DNA of 43,366 nucleotides from DASPKT01 sp035626475. Lineage in GTDB: Bacteria > Pseudomonadota > Alphaproteobacteria > Azospirillales > Azospirillaceae. The notes below the pieces were generated by a model. That model was not told where the DNA came from. It searched no databases and saw only the letters and a list, made by a program, of their open reading frames with translations. Both the position numbers and the translations under genes were made by a program. The stretch lies in NCBI GenBank assembly GCA_035626475.1, contig DASPNP010000044.1, forward strand, positions 1 to 43,366. Direction: 5' to 3'. Positions within the stretch are counted from its first letter, which is position 1; each line of letters begins with the position of its first letter. This document shows, piece after piece, positions 33,000-41,148 of this stretch.

Positions 33000-35603
33000 T
33001 CACCCCGCCGCCCCCAGCCTGTCCAGCACCGCCAGCACGCCGCGGATCGGGATCGGCAGCCAGGTCGGGCGGTTGCCGGCCTCGTAGACGATCTCGTACA
33101 GCGCCTTCTCCAGGGTGAAGAGGGCCAGCAGCCGGTCGGCGTCGGCGGGGTCGGCCGGGTGCGCGCTGCAGCCGCCGATGAGCTCGCGGTAGCCGGCCAG
33201 GAAGGCCTCGGCCGTGGCGTGTTCCCACGCCGTCGCCACCGGCAGCAGCCGCTGGGCGTCGTCGCCGCGCAGCTCCGTCAGCCCCATCACCGCCGCCCAG
33301 GCGGCGTAGTTGAAGCTGCGCAGCATGCCGGCCACGTCGCGCATCGGGCTCTGCTTGGCGCGGCGCACGGCGGAGGATTTGGACGGCTCGCCCTCGAAGT
33401 CGATGATGAACCAGTCGGTTTGCGCCCGCAGCACCTGTCCCAGATGGTAGTCGCCATGGATGCGGGTCTTGGTGGCGGTAAGGCGGCCGGACGCCAGCCG
33501 GCGGATGCGGTCGTAGGTCTCCGCCTCCCGCGCCAGCAGCGCGTCGGCCTCGGCCCTGACCTCCTCGGGCAGCCGTTCAGCCGCCAGCCGCACCGCCTGG
33601 AAGGCGCGCTCGGCCTGGTGCAGGGCCGCCTGGACCCAGCCCTTCACGTCCTCGTCGGACACGGGCTCCGGCTCGAAGTCCGGGTTGCCGGTTGGCGTGG
33701 CGAGGGCGCAGTGCATCTGCGCCGTGCGCTCGCCGAGCGTGCGGGCCAGGGCCAGGTAGAAGCCGTGGCGTTCCTCGGTCGTCGGCGCCTGCGACGGGGC
33801 GCTGTCCTCCGGGTTGCCGGTGGGCGCGGTGACCAGGCGGATTTCCTCCAGCTCGCGCGCCAGGTAATCCTGGGTGAAGCGCCACCCGTCGCCCTGGTTG
33901 CGCACGAAGCCCTGCAGCACGCCCAGCGCCGTGCAGCCGCCCTCTGGATCGACCAGCTCGATCGAGCCGAGCAGCGGCGGCGTGTTGGCGAAGGGGACCG
34001 CCTCGGTGAAGAAGCGGCCGATCTCCAGCTCCGGATGAACCCCCGGCGCCAGCCGGCGGAAGGCCTTCAGCACCAGCCGGTCGGCGATGATGACGGATGT
34101 GTTGGACTGCTCGCCGCCCAGGGTGCGGATATCCTCCTCGGTCGCGTCCGGCGCGTCGAACTCGGTGAAGCGGCTGGTCGGGCGGAAGCGGACGGTGCCT
34201 TGCGTGGCGGTCAGCTCCGACCCGTCGCGCAGCGCGGCCAGCACGGCCTGGATGAAGCCCGGCGCGTGCATGGCGTCGAAGGCGGCGCCGACGCGCGGAC
34301 CCCGGCGCGCCTTGGTGACGGTGTAGGGCAGCAGCGGCCAGCCGGCATGGCCCGCCGCCTCGTCCCAGCTGAGCGCCAGCGGCACGAAGTAGGGCTGCGG
34401 CCCCTCGCCGTGGCTGACGCCGACGCGGGCCAGCAGATAGGCGTTTCCGGCGGCGTCACGCAGTTCCGCGGCGTTCTCGATGGCGGTGCCGGTGACGGTC
34501 GCGTCCTTGGCGCCGAACCAGCGCTGCTTCGGGATGAACCCCGGGAAGCCCAGCTCCTCCAGCTCGCGGGCGGCGCGGCCGCCCTTCAGCACGTCGCCCC
34601 AGCCGTCGCGCAGCACGATGGTGGCGAGGTCGGGCGCCGGCTCGGGCGTGGTCTCGTGCCAAGCGGGGGCGCTGCTCTGGCCGGACAGCAGGAACCAGTA
34701 GAAGCCGTAGGCCGGCAGCGTCAGCAGGTAGGGCAGGTCGCCCACCGGCGGGAAGACGGTGCCGCCCAGCATCTCCATGGGCACGCTGCCGCGCATGGCC
34801 TTCAGGTCCAGCTCCACCGCCTGGGCCGAGCGCGACAGGTTCGCCACGCACAGCACCGTCTCGTCCTCGAACTGGCGCAGATAGGCGAGCACCTTGCGGT
34901 TGCCGGGATAGAGGAACTTCAGCGTGCCGCGGCCGAAGCATTTGCGCTGGCGGCGCACCGCCACCAGCCGCTTCATCCAGTTCAGCAGCGAGGCCGGGCT
35001 GCGCGACTGCGCCTCCACGTTCACCGACTGGAAGCCGTAGATCGGGTCCATGATGGCCGGCAGGTACAGCCCGGCCGGGTCGGCGCGGGAGAAGCCGCCA
35101 TTGCGGTCGGGCGTCCATTGCATGGGGGTGCGCACGCCGTCGCGGTCGCCCAGGAAGACGTTGTCGCCCATGCCGATCTCGTCGCCGTAATAGAGCACCG
35201 GCGTGCCGGGCATCGACATCAGCAGGCTGTTCAGCAGCTCGATCTTGCGCCGGTCGTTGTCCACCAGCGGCGCCAGGCGGCGGCGGATGCCCATGTTGAT
35301 GCGGGCGCGCCGGTCGGCGGCGTAGAAGTTCCACATGTAGTCGCGCTCGCGGTCGGTGACCATCTCGAGCGTCAGTTCGTCATGGTTGCGCAGGAAGATC
35401 GCCCACTGGGAATCGCCGGGGATCTCCGGTGTCTGGCGCATGATGTCGGTGACCGGGTGCCGGTCCTCCATCGCCAGCGCCATGTACATGCGCGGCATCA
35501 GCGGGAAGTGGAAGGCCATCTGGCACTCGTCGCAGCCCTTCGCCGGATCGCCGAAAAAGGGCAGCACGTCCTCCGGCCACTGGTTGGCCTCGGCCAGCTG
35601 CAT
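33000..35603 (-). CDS. TreS C-terminal barrel remnant plus intact maltokinase
   Basis: An open frame of 867 residues begins at an ATG three codons after the premature stop, close enough for reinitiation. It carries the second half of the GH13 barrel and the complete maltokinase domain (about residues 335-867 here: 'LRDGWGDVLKGGRAARELEELGFPGFIPKQRWFGAKD' through 'RIHGDYHLGQVL..DWFIIDFEGEP'). Maltokinase makes maltose-1-phosphate from maltose and ATP for GlgE. If reinitiation occurs, maltokinase activity could survive without TreS. No Shine-Dalgarno is evident directly before this ATG. Confidence 0.55.
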   Translation of the reverse strand: MQLAEANQWPEDVLPFFGDPAKGCDECQMAFHFPLMPRMYMALAMEDRHPVTDIMRQTPEIPGDSQWAIFLRNHDELTLEMVTDRERDYMWNFYAADRRARINMGIRRRLAPLVDNDRRKIELLNSLLMSMPGTPVLYYGDEIGMGDNVFLGDRDGVRTPMQWTPDRNGGFSRADPAGLYLPAIMDPIYGFQSVNVEAQSRSPASLLNWMKRLVAVRRQRKCFGRGTLKFLYPGNRKVLAYLRQFEDETVLCVANLSRSAQAVELDLKAMRGSVPMEMLGGTVFPPVGDLPYLLTLPAYGFYWFLLSGQSSAPAWHETTPEPAPDLATIVLRDGWGDVLKGGRAARELEELGFPGFIPKQRWFGAKDATVTGTAIENAAELRDAAGNAYLLARVGVSHGEGPQPYFVPLALSWDEAAGHAGWPLLPYTVTKARRGPRVGAAFDAMHAPGFIQAVLAALRDGSELTATQGTVRFRPTSRFTEFDAPDATEEDIRTLGGEQSNTSVIIADRLVLKAFRRLAPGVHPELEIGRFFTEAVPFANTPPLLGSIELVDPEGGCTALGVLQGFVRNQGDGWRFTQDYLARELEEIRLVTAPTGNPEDSAPSQAPTTEERHGFYLALARTLGERTAQMHCALATPTGNPDFEPEPVSDEDVKGWVQAALHQAERAFQAVRLAAERLPEEVRAEADALLAREAETYDRIRRLASGRLTATKTRIHGDYHLGQVLRAQTDWFIIDFEGEPSKSSAVRRAKQSPMRDVAGMLRSFNYAAWAAVMGLTELRGDDAQRLLPVATAWEHATAEAFLAGYRELIGGCSAHPADPADADRLLALFTLEKALYEIVYEAGNRPTWLPIPIRGVLAVLDRLGAAG

Positions 35604-35612
35604 GCGGGCGGG

Positions 35613-36329
35613 TTACTGGCGGTCCAGCTCGGCCCTGATCTTGCGCAGGACCTCGTGCGTCTCGGGCAGGTTCTCGTTGTTCGTGCCCTCGCGCTCGATC
35701 AGGTAGGGCACGGCGTCCAGCCGCAGCCCGTCCACCCCCATGTCCAGCCAGTAGCGCATGGTGTTGATCACCTCGCGCAGGACCTTGGGATTGTCGAAGT
35801 TCAGGTCGGGCTGGTGGTGGAAGAAGCGGTGCCAGTAATAGGCCTTCGCCACCGGGTCCCAGGTCCAGTTCGACTTCTCCGTGTCGCAGAAGATGATGCG
35901 CGTGCCCTGGTACTTCTGGTCGGTGTCGGACCAGACATAGAAGTCGCGCGCCGGGCTGCCGGGCTTGGCCTCGCGTGCCCGCTGGAACCAGGGATGCTGG
36001 TCCGAGGTGTGGTTGACCACCAGCTCGGTGATGACGCGCAGGCCCCGGGCGTGGCACTCGCGCACGAAGGCGCGGAAGTCCTTCAGATTGCCGTAGCGCT
36101 GGTTGACGTCGCGGTAGTCCGCGATGTCATAACCGTCGTCGCGCAGCGGGCTGGGGTAGAAGGGCAGCAGCCAGACGGCGGTGACGCCCAGCTCCTGCAG
36201 GTAGTCCAGCTTCTGGACCAGCCCGGCGAAGTCGCCGATGCCGTCATTGTTGCCGTCGAAGAAGGCCTTCACGTGCAGCTGGTAGATGACCGCGTCCTTG
36301 TACCAGAGGCGGTCGGTGCGATCGATCAT
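35613..36329 (-). CDS. TreS N-terminal fragment ending at the premature stop
   Basis: This is the part of the broken gene that would be translated from its normal start (MIDRTDRLWYKDAVIYQLHVKAFF). The 238 residues comprise the first half of the GH13 barrel, up to and including the nucleophile region. It includes 'ELVVNHTSDQHPWF' and 'GVDGLRLDAVPYLIEREGTNNENLPETHEVLRKIRAELDRQ'. It lacks the acid/base and the third catalytic acid, so it cannot be an active enzyme alone. Confidence 0.6.
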   Translation of the reverse strand: MIDRTDRLWYKDAVIYQLHVKAFFDGNNDGIGDFAGLVQKLDYLQELGVTAVWLLPFYPSPLRDDGYDIADYRDVNQRYGNLKDFRAFVRECHARGLRVITELVVNHTSDQHPWFQRAREAKPGSPARDFYVWSDTDQKYQGTRIIFCDTEKSNWTWDPVAKAYYWHRFFHHQPDLNFDNPKVLREVINTMRYWLDMGVDGLRLDAVPYLIEREGTNNENLPETHEVLRKIRAELDRQ

Positions 36330-36837
36330 GGCGGGCCGTTCGGTGGCGGGGACGATTGGAAGGTCTGCCCCTGAGAACAGGCCCGCGCGCCGCGTGTTGC
36401 AACGGAGCTTGGGCCCATCGGCCAAAAGGGGTAGGGCGATACCCCGACTTCTGGTACGGGCATTGCGACGGGTGGGGTTCGTGCCATGACCGAACCGCCT
36501 GTGAGGCCCGCCGCCCGCCCGCCCCGATCCCGCCTTCCCGACCCGACATCGGCATAACCGCCGCACCCGGCCCCAGGCCGGCCGTGCCGCCGCGCGCCTG
36601 CCCGCCCGCCCCAGCTCCCTTGTGCTCTGCAACGGGTGAGGGGCGAAGTCTTGCCGACGGCAAGGTAAGTAGCATTGCGCAAAGTAGAAGATGGAGATCA
36701 GCCGGAGAGACGTTCCCGGCTCACATCAAGGATTTTCAACAGCTTGGCTGGTGCCAGCTCGGTTGGCCTGTGACATGCATGGGTATCTGCATGAGACAAA
36801 CGGGCCGCAAAGGCCCACTGAACCGAGAGAAACCGCC
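36330..36837. other. Divergent regulatory region between treS and SCPU paralog 2
   Basis: This 508-bp gap has no credible gene. Reading toward SCPU paralog 2, it contains a perfect 13-bp palindrome TTGCCG-A-CGGCAA (36651-36663) and the 8-bp palindrome TTGCGCAA (36675-36682). An IHF-like ATCAA-N4-TT lies at 36725-36735, the sigma54-like element at 36763-36779, and a small GGGCC/GGCCC hairpin at about 36802-36816 in the leader. On the treS side a GGGGTA/TACCCC inverted repeat (36428-36445) is visible. Confidence 0.5.
36763..36779 (+). promoter_or_regulatory. Sigma54-like -24/-12 promoter for SCPU paralog 2
   Basis: TTGGCCTG-TGAC-ATGCA has GG (36765-36766) and GC (36777-36778) exactly 10 bp apart and the same TGGCCTG half-site as the element before SCPU paralog 1. 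It lies 60 bp before the start codon. An IHF-like site is about 30-40 bp upstream and a 13-bp palindrome about 100 bp upstream, the usual layout of an enhancer-dependent promoter. Confidence 0.6.
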
Positions 36838-37293
36838 ATGACCATCCGCACCGCCCTGATCGCCGCCGCCGCCACCCTGATGATCGCCGGCGCCGCCTCC
36901 GCCCAGACCACCGGTTCGATCGCGCTGAAGGGCAATGTCCCGCTGAACTGCACCGTGGCGGTGACGGACCTGAACCAGTCGCTGAACCTGAACGGCGGCG
37001 AGAGTGACAAGCAGGTCGGTTCGGTGGTCGAGAACTGCAACAGCGGCACCGGCTACAACATCAGCGTCTCGTCCTCGAATGCCGGCAAGCTGAAGAACAG
37101 CCTGGGCAACGAGATCAGCTACCAGGTGAAGTACGACGGCAACGGCGGCAATCTGGGCTCCACCCTGCAGGTCAGCCGCGGCACCGCCCAGTTCGGCAAG
37201 ACCTCGCCCCTGGCCGTCAGCCTGACCGGTTCCGCCCAGTACATCGCCGGCAACTACGCCGACACGGTGACTATCACCATCGCCGCCAAGTAA
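36838..37293 (+). CDS. SCPU-type secreted protein, paralog 2
   Basis: The 151-residue product has a Sec signal peptide (MTIRTALIAAAATLMIAGAASA). The mature beta-sandwich starts 'QTTGSIALKGNVPLNCTVAVTDLNQSLNLNGGESDKQVG' and ends 'GNYADTVTITIAAK', the terminal strand of SCPU/pilin-like domains. The cysteine pair (LNCTV and ENCNSGTGY) is conserved with paralog 1 at 20666-21145. No fimbrial chaperone or usher is nearby; the gene stands alone on the plus strand between two minus-strand glucan genes. It is probably exported and perhaps surface-associated. A hairpin with little T-tract follows. Confidence 0.83.
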   Translation: MTIRTALIAAAATLMIAGAASAQTTGSIALKGNVPLNCTVAVTDLNQSLNLNGGESDKQVGSVVENCNSGTGYNISVSSSNAGKLKNSLGNEISYQVKYDGNGGNLGSTLQVSRGTAQFGKTSPLAVSLTGSAQYIAGNYADTVTITIAAK

Positions 37294-37336
37294 GCACCGC
37301 CTGGCACCCCGCTTCCCCTTCGTTCCTTCCGACACT

Positions 37337-37361
37337 GGCGGCGCCTCCCCGGCGCCGCCTT
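37337..37361 (+). terminator. Terminator-like hairpin after SCPU paralog 2
   Basis: A perfect 9-bp stem (GGCGGCGCC at 37337-37345, complement at 37351-37359) has a 5-nt loop; only TTCT follows, so termination efficiency is uncertain. Confidence 0.6.
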
Positions 37362-37394
37362 CTGTCGTATTAGGAGACGGTGATATTCCACACC

Positions 37395-37536
37395 CGTCGT
37401 CCCCGCGGAGGCGGGGACCCAGGCATTCCGCTTTCTCCGAGTTCATGAAGAAGGGCGCCAACGTGACCGCTGGCGCCCTTTGCTCATCCGGTTGGCAAGC
37501 TCGTTACCTGGATCCCCGCCTCCGCGGGGATGACGG
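37395..37536. repeat. Family B inverted pair with central hairpin (convergent intergenic)
   Basis: CGTCCCCGCGGAGGCGGGGA (within 37398-37417, continuing CCCAGG) and its near complement (37507-37536, CCTGGATCCCCGCCTCCGCG then GGGATGACGG) face each other. They flank a hairpin GGGCGCCA/TGGCGCCC (37453-37478). The block lies between SCPU paralog 2 and the convergent glgE gene and may act as a bidirectional terminator. A related CCCCGCCTCCGCGGGGA half-site occurs near 42200. Confidence 0.75.
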
Positions 37537-37556
37537 AGAAAGGGGCGTTCCCGTCC

Positions 37557-40500
37557 TCACGCGCCCGGCCTGATCCGCCAGATCGCCGCGGGGTAGGCCT
37601 GCGGGTCGAGCGTGACGTGCTGCCACTTGCCGTAGAGCTGGAAGCGGCCGCCGGTCATCAGATCCTCCACCGCGATGGCGCCCTGGTCGGGCAGGCCCAG
37701 CTCCCACAGCGGCAGCTCGACCGGCACCTGGTGGGCGGCGTTGCGGTGGTCCAGGTTGACCATCACCACCACGACATTGTCCTTGTTCGGCGTCGCCTTG
37801 AAATAGGCCAGCACGTTGTCGTGGTGGGCGTTCAGGAAGCGCAGGTTGGTCAGCTGCTGCAGCGCCGGGTTCTCGCGGCGCACGCGGTTCAGGCGGCGGA
37901 TGTAGGACTTGATGTTGCCGGGCCGGTCCCAGTCCCAGGCCTTCAGCTCGTACTTCTCGCTGTCCAGATACTCCTCCTTGCCGGGCAGCGCGCGGCCCTC
38001 GCACAGCTCGAAGCCGCTGTACATGCCCCAGATGCTGGAGAGCGTCGTCGCCAGCACCGCGCGCGTCTTGAAGGCGGCGGCGTTGCCGTCATGCAGGTAG
38101 GGCGGGTTGATGTCGGGCGTGTTGACGAAGAAGTTCGGCCGCATCGTCTCGCGCGCCGGGCCCTGGGTCAGCTCGGTCAGGTACTCGGTGAACTCCTGCT
38201 TGCCGACGCGCCAGGTGAAGTAGCTGTAGCTCTGGTTGAAGCCCAGCTTCGCCAGCCGCTTCATCAGCTTGGGCCGGGTGAAGGCCTCTGCCAGGAAGAT
38301 GGTGTCGGGGAAGGCGTCCTGGACCTCGCGGATCATCCATTCCCAGAAGGGGAAGGGCTTGGTGTGCGGGTTGTCGACGCGGAAGATCCGCACCCCCTCC
38401 TTGCACCAGAACAGCACCGAGTCCCGCAGCTCGTACCAGAGGCTGGGCAGCCCCTCGCCGTAGAAGTCGACATTGACGATATCCTCGTACTTCTTGGGCG
38501 GGTTCTCGGCGAACCTGATGGTGCCGTCGGGCCGCCACTCGAACCACTCCGGATGCTCCTTGATCCAGGGATGGTCGGGCGAGCACTGGATGGCGAAGTC
38601 CAGCGCCAGCTCCAGCCCATGCTCCTTCGCCGCCGCCACCAGCCGGCGGAAATCCTCGATGGTGCCCAGTTCCGGGTGGATGGCGTTGTGCCCGCCTTCG
38701 GCCGAGCCGATGGCGTAGGGGCTGCCGGGATCGCCGGGCTGGGCCGTCAGGCTGTTGTTGCGGCCCTTGCGGTTGGTCCGGCCGATCGGGTGGATCGGCG
38801 GGAAGTACAGCACGTCGAAGCCCAGGTCGCGGACATAGGGCAGCTTCGCGATGACGTCGTCGAAGGTGCCGTGCCGGTTCGGGTCGTCCGACATGCTGCG
38901 CGGGAACAGCTCGTACCAGCTGCTGAAGCGCGCGGCGGTGCGGTCGACGAAGACCTCCAGCTCGGCCGATTGCGACAGGTTGGTACGCCGGCCGTGGCGC
39001 TGCATGTCGGCCAGCAGGGTCTCCGACAGCATGGCTTCCACCCGCCGGTCGCGGTCCCACTCGGGGATGCTGTCAATCCTGCCGAGATGGGCGTTCAGCG
39101 CTTCGGCGGCGGGTCCTTCCGCGGCGTCTGCGGAGCGGGCGATGAGCTCGCGGCCCTCGATCAGCTCCAGCGACAGGTCGCGGCCGGCGTCGCGCTTCTT
39201 CACCGTGTCGGCGTGCCAGGTCCGGAACAGGTCGCGCCAGGCCAGCACCCGGTATTCCCAGCGGGCGTTGCGGGTCAGCGGCACGCGGGCGACCCAGCGG
39301 TCGTTGTCGTGGAAGGCCATGGGCGCCTCGGACCAGGCGCTCTCGCCCTGGACCCGGTACTGGACGCAGGCGGCGACCTTGTCGTGGCCATCGCCGAACA
39401 CGTCGGCCCAGATCTCCAGCACGTCGCCGACCACGCGCTTGACCGGGAAGCGGCCCCCATCCACGGCGGGATAGATGTCCTCGATGGCGACGCGGGTCCC
39501 CGCCAGGCGGCGCAGCAGCGCCTCGCTCTCGGCCGGTTCCTTGCGCGTGCCCAGCTCCACCCGGCGGCGGCCGCGCAGCACCCGCAGCTCCAGCGGCTCC
39601 AGCGCCATCGGCACGCCCGGCTGCAGCGCCAGCGGCGCCTTGCCCGGGGTCACGTCCTGGAACTCCATCCCGTCCGCCAGCCCCAGCAGCGGCCCGGGGT
39701 CCAGGCTGTGGGAGCGCTCCGGATCGGGGTTCACCAGCAGCAGCGCGCTCTCGTCATGCAGCGGGTCGGCGCGCAGCAGCCCGACGATGGGGCAGTCCGG
39801 CCCGGTCGCCCGGCGGATCGGCCCTTCCAGGTTCAGCGCCGGCACCGCGCGCTTCATGGCGTTCACCTCGGCGACGAAGCCGGTCAGGTCCAGCGCCGGG
39901 TTCTCCGCCTGCTCGCGCCAGTCGTGCGGGCGGGTGTCGACGACGTGCAGCCGGCGGGCGAAGCCGTACTCGAAGCCCGAGGGCATCATCACGCCGGTCG
40001 AGAGGCTGGCCGCCAGCAGGTAGCGCATGCGCATCTCGGAGGCGAGGCGGCGCGGGTCGCCGGTGCCGATCTCAGCCGCCAGCCGCTCGGTGTCGTGGCT
40101 CTCGGGGAAGGCGATGGTGGGGGCGATGGCGCGGAACCGGTCCATCTGCTCCAGGTACCAGTCGCCCTTCAGGTCCCACCATTTGGCGCTGTTGAACAGA
40201 TAGTCGAAGCCGGCGTCCGACAGCGCCTCCACCTGCTCCGGGGTGCAGCCCAGCGTCTCGGCGAAGAACTGCACGTCGGGATCGACCGAGCGCGCCGCCT
40301 CGATCAGCGCGCGCCAGACACCGGCCGGCACCTGGTAGGCGGCGTCGCAGCGGAAGCCTTTGGCGCCCAAGCCCGTATAGTGGCGCAGATAGTCGGCCCA
40401 GTAGCGGATCAGCGCCTCGCGGCTCTCCTGCCGGTCATAGTCCAACTCGGCGAGGTCGCCCCACTCGACATAGCCGCCGGGCGCGCTGGGGTCCGCCGCG

Positions 40501-40967
40501 CCGGGGCTCTTCAGCGAGCCGTCGGCCTTGCGCTGGAACCAGTCCGGGTGCTGCTCCGCCAGGACCGAGTCCTTGGCGGTGTGGTTCACCACCAGGTCCA
40601 GCATGACCTGCAGGCCCTGGGTCCGGGCCTCGTCGATGAAGCCGCGCAGCAGGTCCGAGTCGTCGGCCTGGGCGTCGCCCCGGAACAGATCGTGCAGCCG
40701 GTACGGGTCCTTGACCGCGTAGAGGCTGCCGGAGAAGCCCGGATAATGGATCGGGTTCAGGAACACCCAGTCGAAGCCCATCCCCGCGATGCGCGGCAGA
40801 TGGCCCTTCCACTCCTCCACCGTGCCGGCCAGCAGCGGGAACAGGTTGTAGATGCGCGGTCCGGTCTCCCCGACCCGCGGCGCATAGGCGCGTCCTGAAG
40901 GCGTGGGGGCGGCGTCCGGGCGTCCGAAGTCGGGGCGGGCGCTGGCGAGGTTCCTCATGGGCGGCAT
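37557..40967 (-). CDS. glgE: Alpha-amylase-like domain fused to GlgE maltosyltransferase
   Basis: The 1136-residue protein has two GH13 modules. Residues about 25-480 form an alpha-amylase-type barrel with all four conserved regions ('MLDLVVNHTAKDS', 'GFRCDAAY', 'FFAETLG', 'FPESHDTER'). From about 490 to the end it is GlgE: the N-terminal GlgE domain ('RVAIEDIYPAVDGGRFPVKRVVGD', 'RTAARFSSWYELFPRS'), then a barrel with 'PPIHPIGRTNRKGRNNS', the nucleophile Asp in 'RIFRVDNPHTKP' (about 862), the acid/base Glu in 'FLAEAFTRPK' (about 892) and 'FVNTPDI'. GlgE transfers maltosyl from maltose-1-phosphate onto alpha-1,4-glucan. The amylase part may trim or shorten glucan. An alternative start lies at the second Met (40958). 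Confidence 0.95.
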   Translation of the reverse strand: MPPMRNLASARPDFGRPDAAPTPSGRAYAPRVGETGPRIYNLFPLLAGTVEEWKGHLPRIAGMGFDWVFLNPIHYPGFSGSLYAVKDPYRLHDLFRGDAQADDSDLLRGFIDEARTQGLQVMLDLVVNHTAKDSVLAEQHPDWFQRKADGSLKSPGAADPSAPGGYVEWGDLAELDYDRQESREALIRYWADYLRHYTGLGAKGFRCDAAYQVPAGVWRALIEAARSVDPDVQFFAETLGCTPEQVEALSDAGFDYLFNSAKWWDLKGDWYLEQMDRFRAIAPTIAFPESHDTERLAAEIGTGDPRRLASEMRMRYLLAASLSTGVMMPSGFEYGFARRLHVVDTRPHDWREQAENPALDLTGFVAEVNAMKRAVPALNLEGPIRRATGPDCPIVGLLRADPLHDESALLLVNPDPERSHSLDPGPLLGLADGMEFQDVTPGKAPLALQPGVPMALEPLELRVLRGRRRVELGTRKEPAESEALLRRLAGTRVAIEDIYPAVDGGRFPVKRVVGDVLEIWADVFGDGHDKVAACVQYRVQGESAWSEAPMAFHDNDRWVARVPLTRNARWEYRVLAWRDLFRTWHADTVKKRDAGRDLSLELIEGRELIARSADAAEGPAAEALNAHLGRIDSIPEWDRDRRVEAMLSETLLADMQRHGRRTNLSQSAELEVFVDRTAARFSSWYELFPRSMSDDPNRHGTFDDVIAKLPYVRDLGFDVLYFPPIHPIGRTNRKGRNNSLTAQPGDPGSPYAIGSAEGGHNAIHPELGTIEDFRRLVAAAKEHGLELALDFAIQCSPDHPWIKEHPEWFEWRPDGTIRFAENPPKKYEDIVNVDFYGEGLPSLWYELRDSVLFWCKEGVRIFRVDNPHTKPFPFWEWMIREVQDAFPDTIFLAEAFTRPKLMKRLAKLGFNQSYSYFTWRVGKQEFTEYLTELTQGPARETMRPNFFVNTPDINPPYLHDGNAAAFKTRAVLATTLSSIWGMYSGFELCEGRALPGKEEYLDSEKYELKAWDWDRPGNIKSYIRRLNRVRRENPALQQLTNLRFLNAHHDNVLAYFKATPNKDNVVVVMVNLDHRNAAHQVPVELPLWELGLPDQGAIAVEDLMTGGRFQLYGKWQHVTLDPQAYPAAIWRIRPGA

Positions 40968-41148
40968 ACCGTCGGCGGCGGAGGGGACGGGACGGGGAGG
41001 GAACCCCGGCCCGCCTGCTTAACCCGAACGCGCCGCCGCCGGTTCCTTGGCCGGAGGGGTAGGGGCGCGGCCGGGCGTGCGACGCCGCGTGCCATGGACG
41101 GCTTCCGCCGGTTGCATCAGGCTGGCGGGAGGCAGGGGGAGGACCGGC

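Larger units (their letters stand above)
33000..36329 (-). pseudogene. treS: Trehalose synthase-maltokinase fusion, in-frame TAA
   Basis: Read through one stop codon, this is a full-length 1109-residue TreS-Pep2 fusion. Residues 1 to about 550 are a GH13 barrel that interconverts trehalose and maltose. About 570 to the end is maltokinase, with 'RIHGDYHLGQVL' and 'WFIIDFEGEP' near 960. The stop TAA (35613-35615) is codon 239, between 'KIRAELDRQ' and 'PARMQLAEANQWPEDV'. TreS proteins as I recall them have Tyr-Pro here, so a single TAC/TAT to TAA change explains it. The nucleophile ('GLRLDAV', about 204) lies before the stop; the acid/base Glu ('LAEANQ', about 246) and 'RNHDELTLE' lie after. TreS activity should be lost unless the stop is read through or is a sequencing error. 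Confidence 0.85.

Noticed and set aside
35613..35615. Selenocysteine or pyrrolysine recoding at the treS stop
   Set aside because: The codon is TAA, which is not used for either, and the family residue here is Tyr.
33159..36374. Long plus-strand open frame (1071 codons) opposite treS-maltokinase
   Set aside because: It is a compositional shadow. Its integrity does not bear on the TAA in treS because it is read in the other direction.
37530..40898. Long plus-strand open frame (1122 codons) opposite glgE
   Set aside because: It mirrors glgE codons, has no recognisable domain and no ribosome site; glgE keeps all catalytic motifs.
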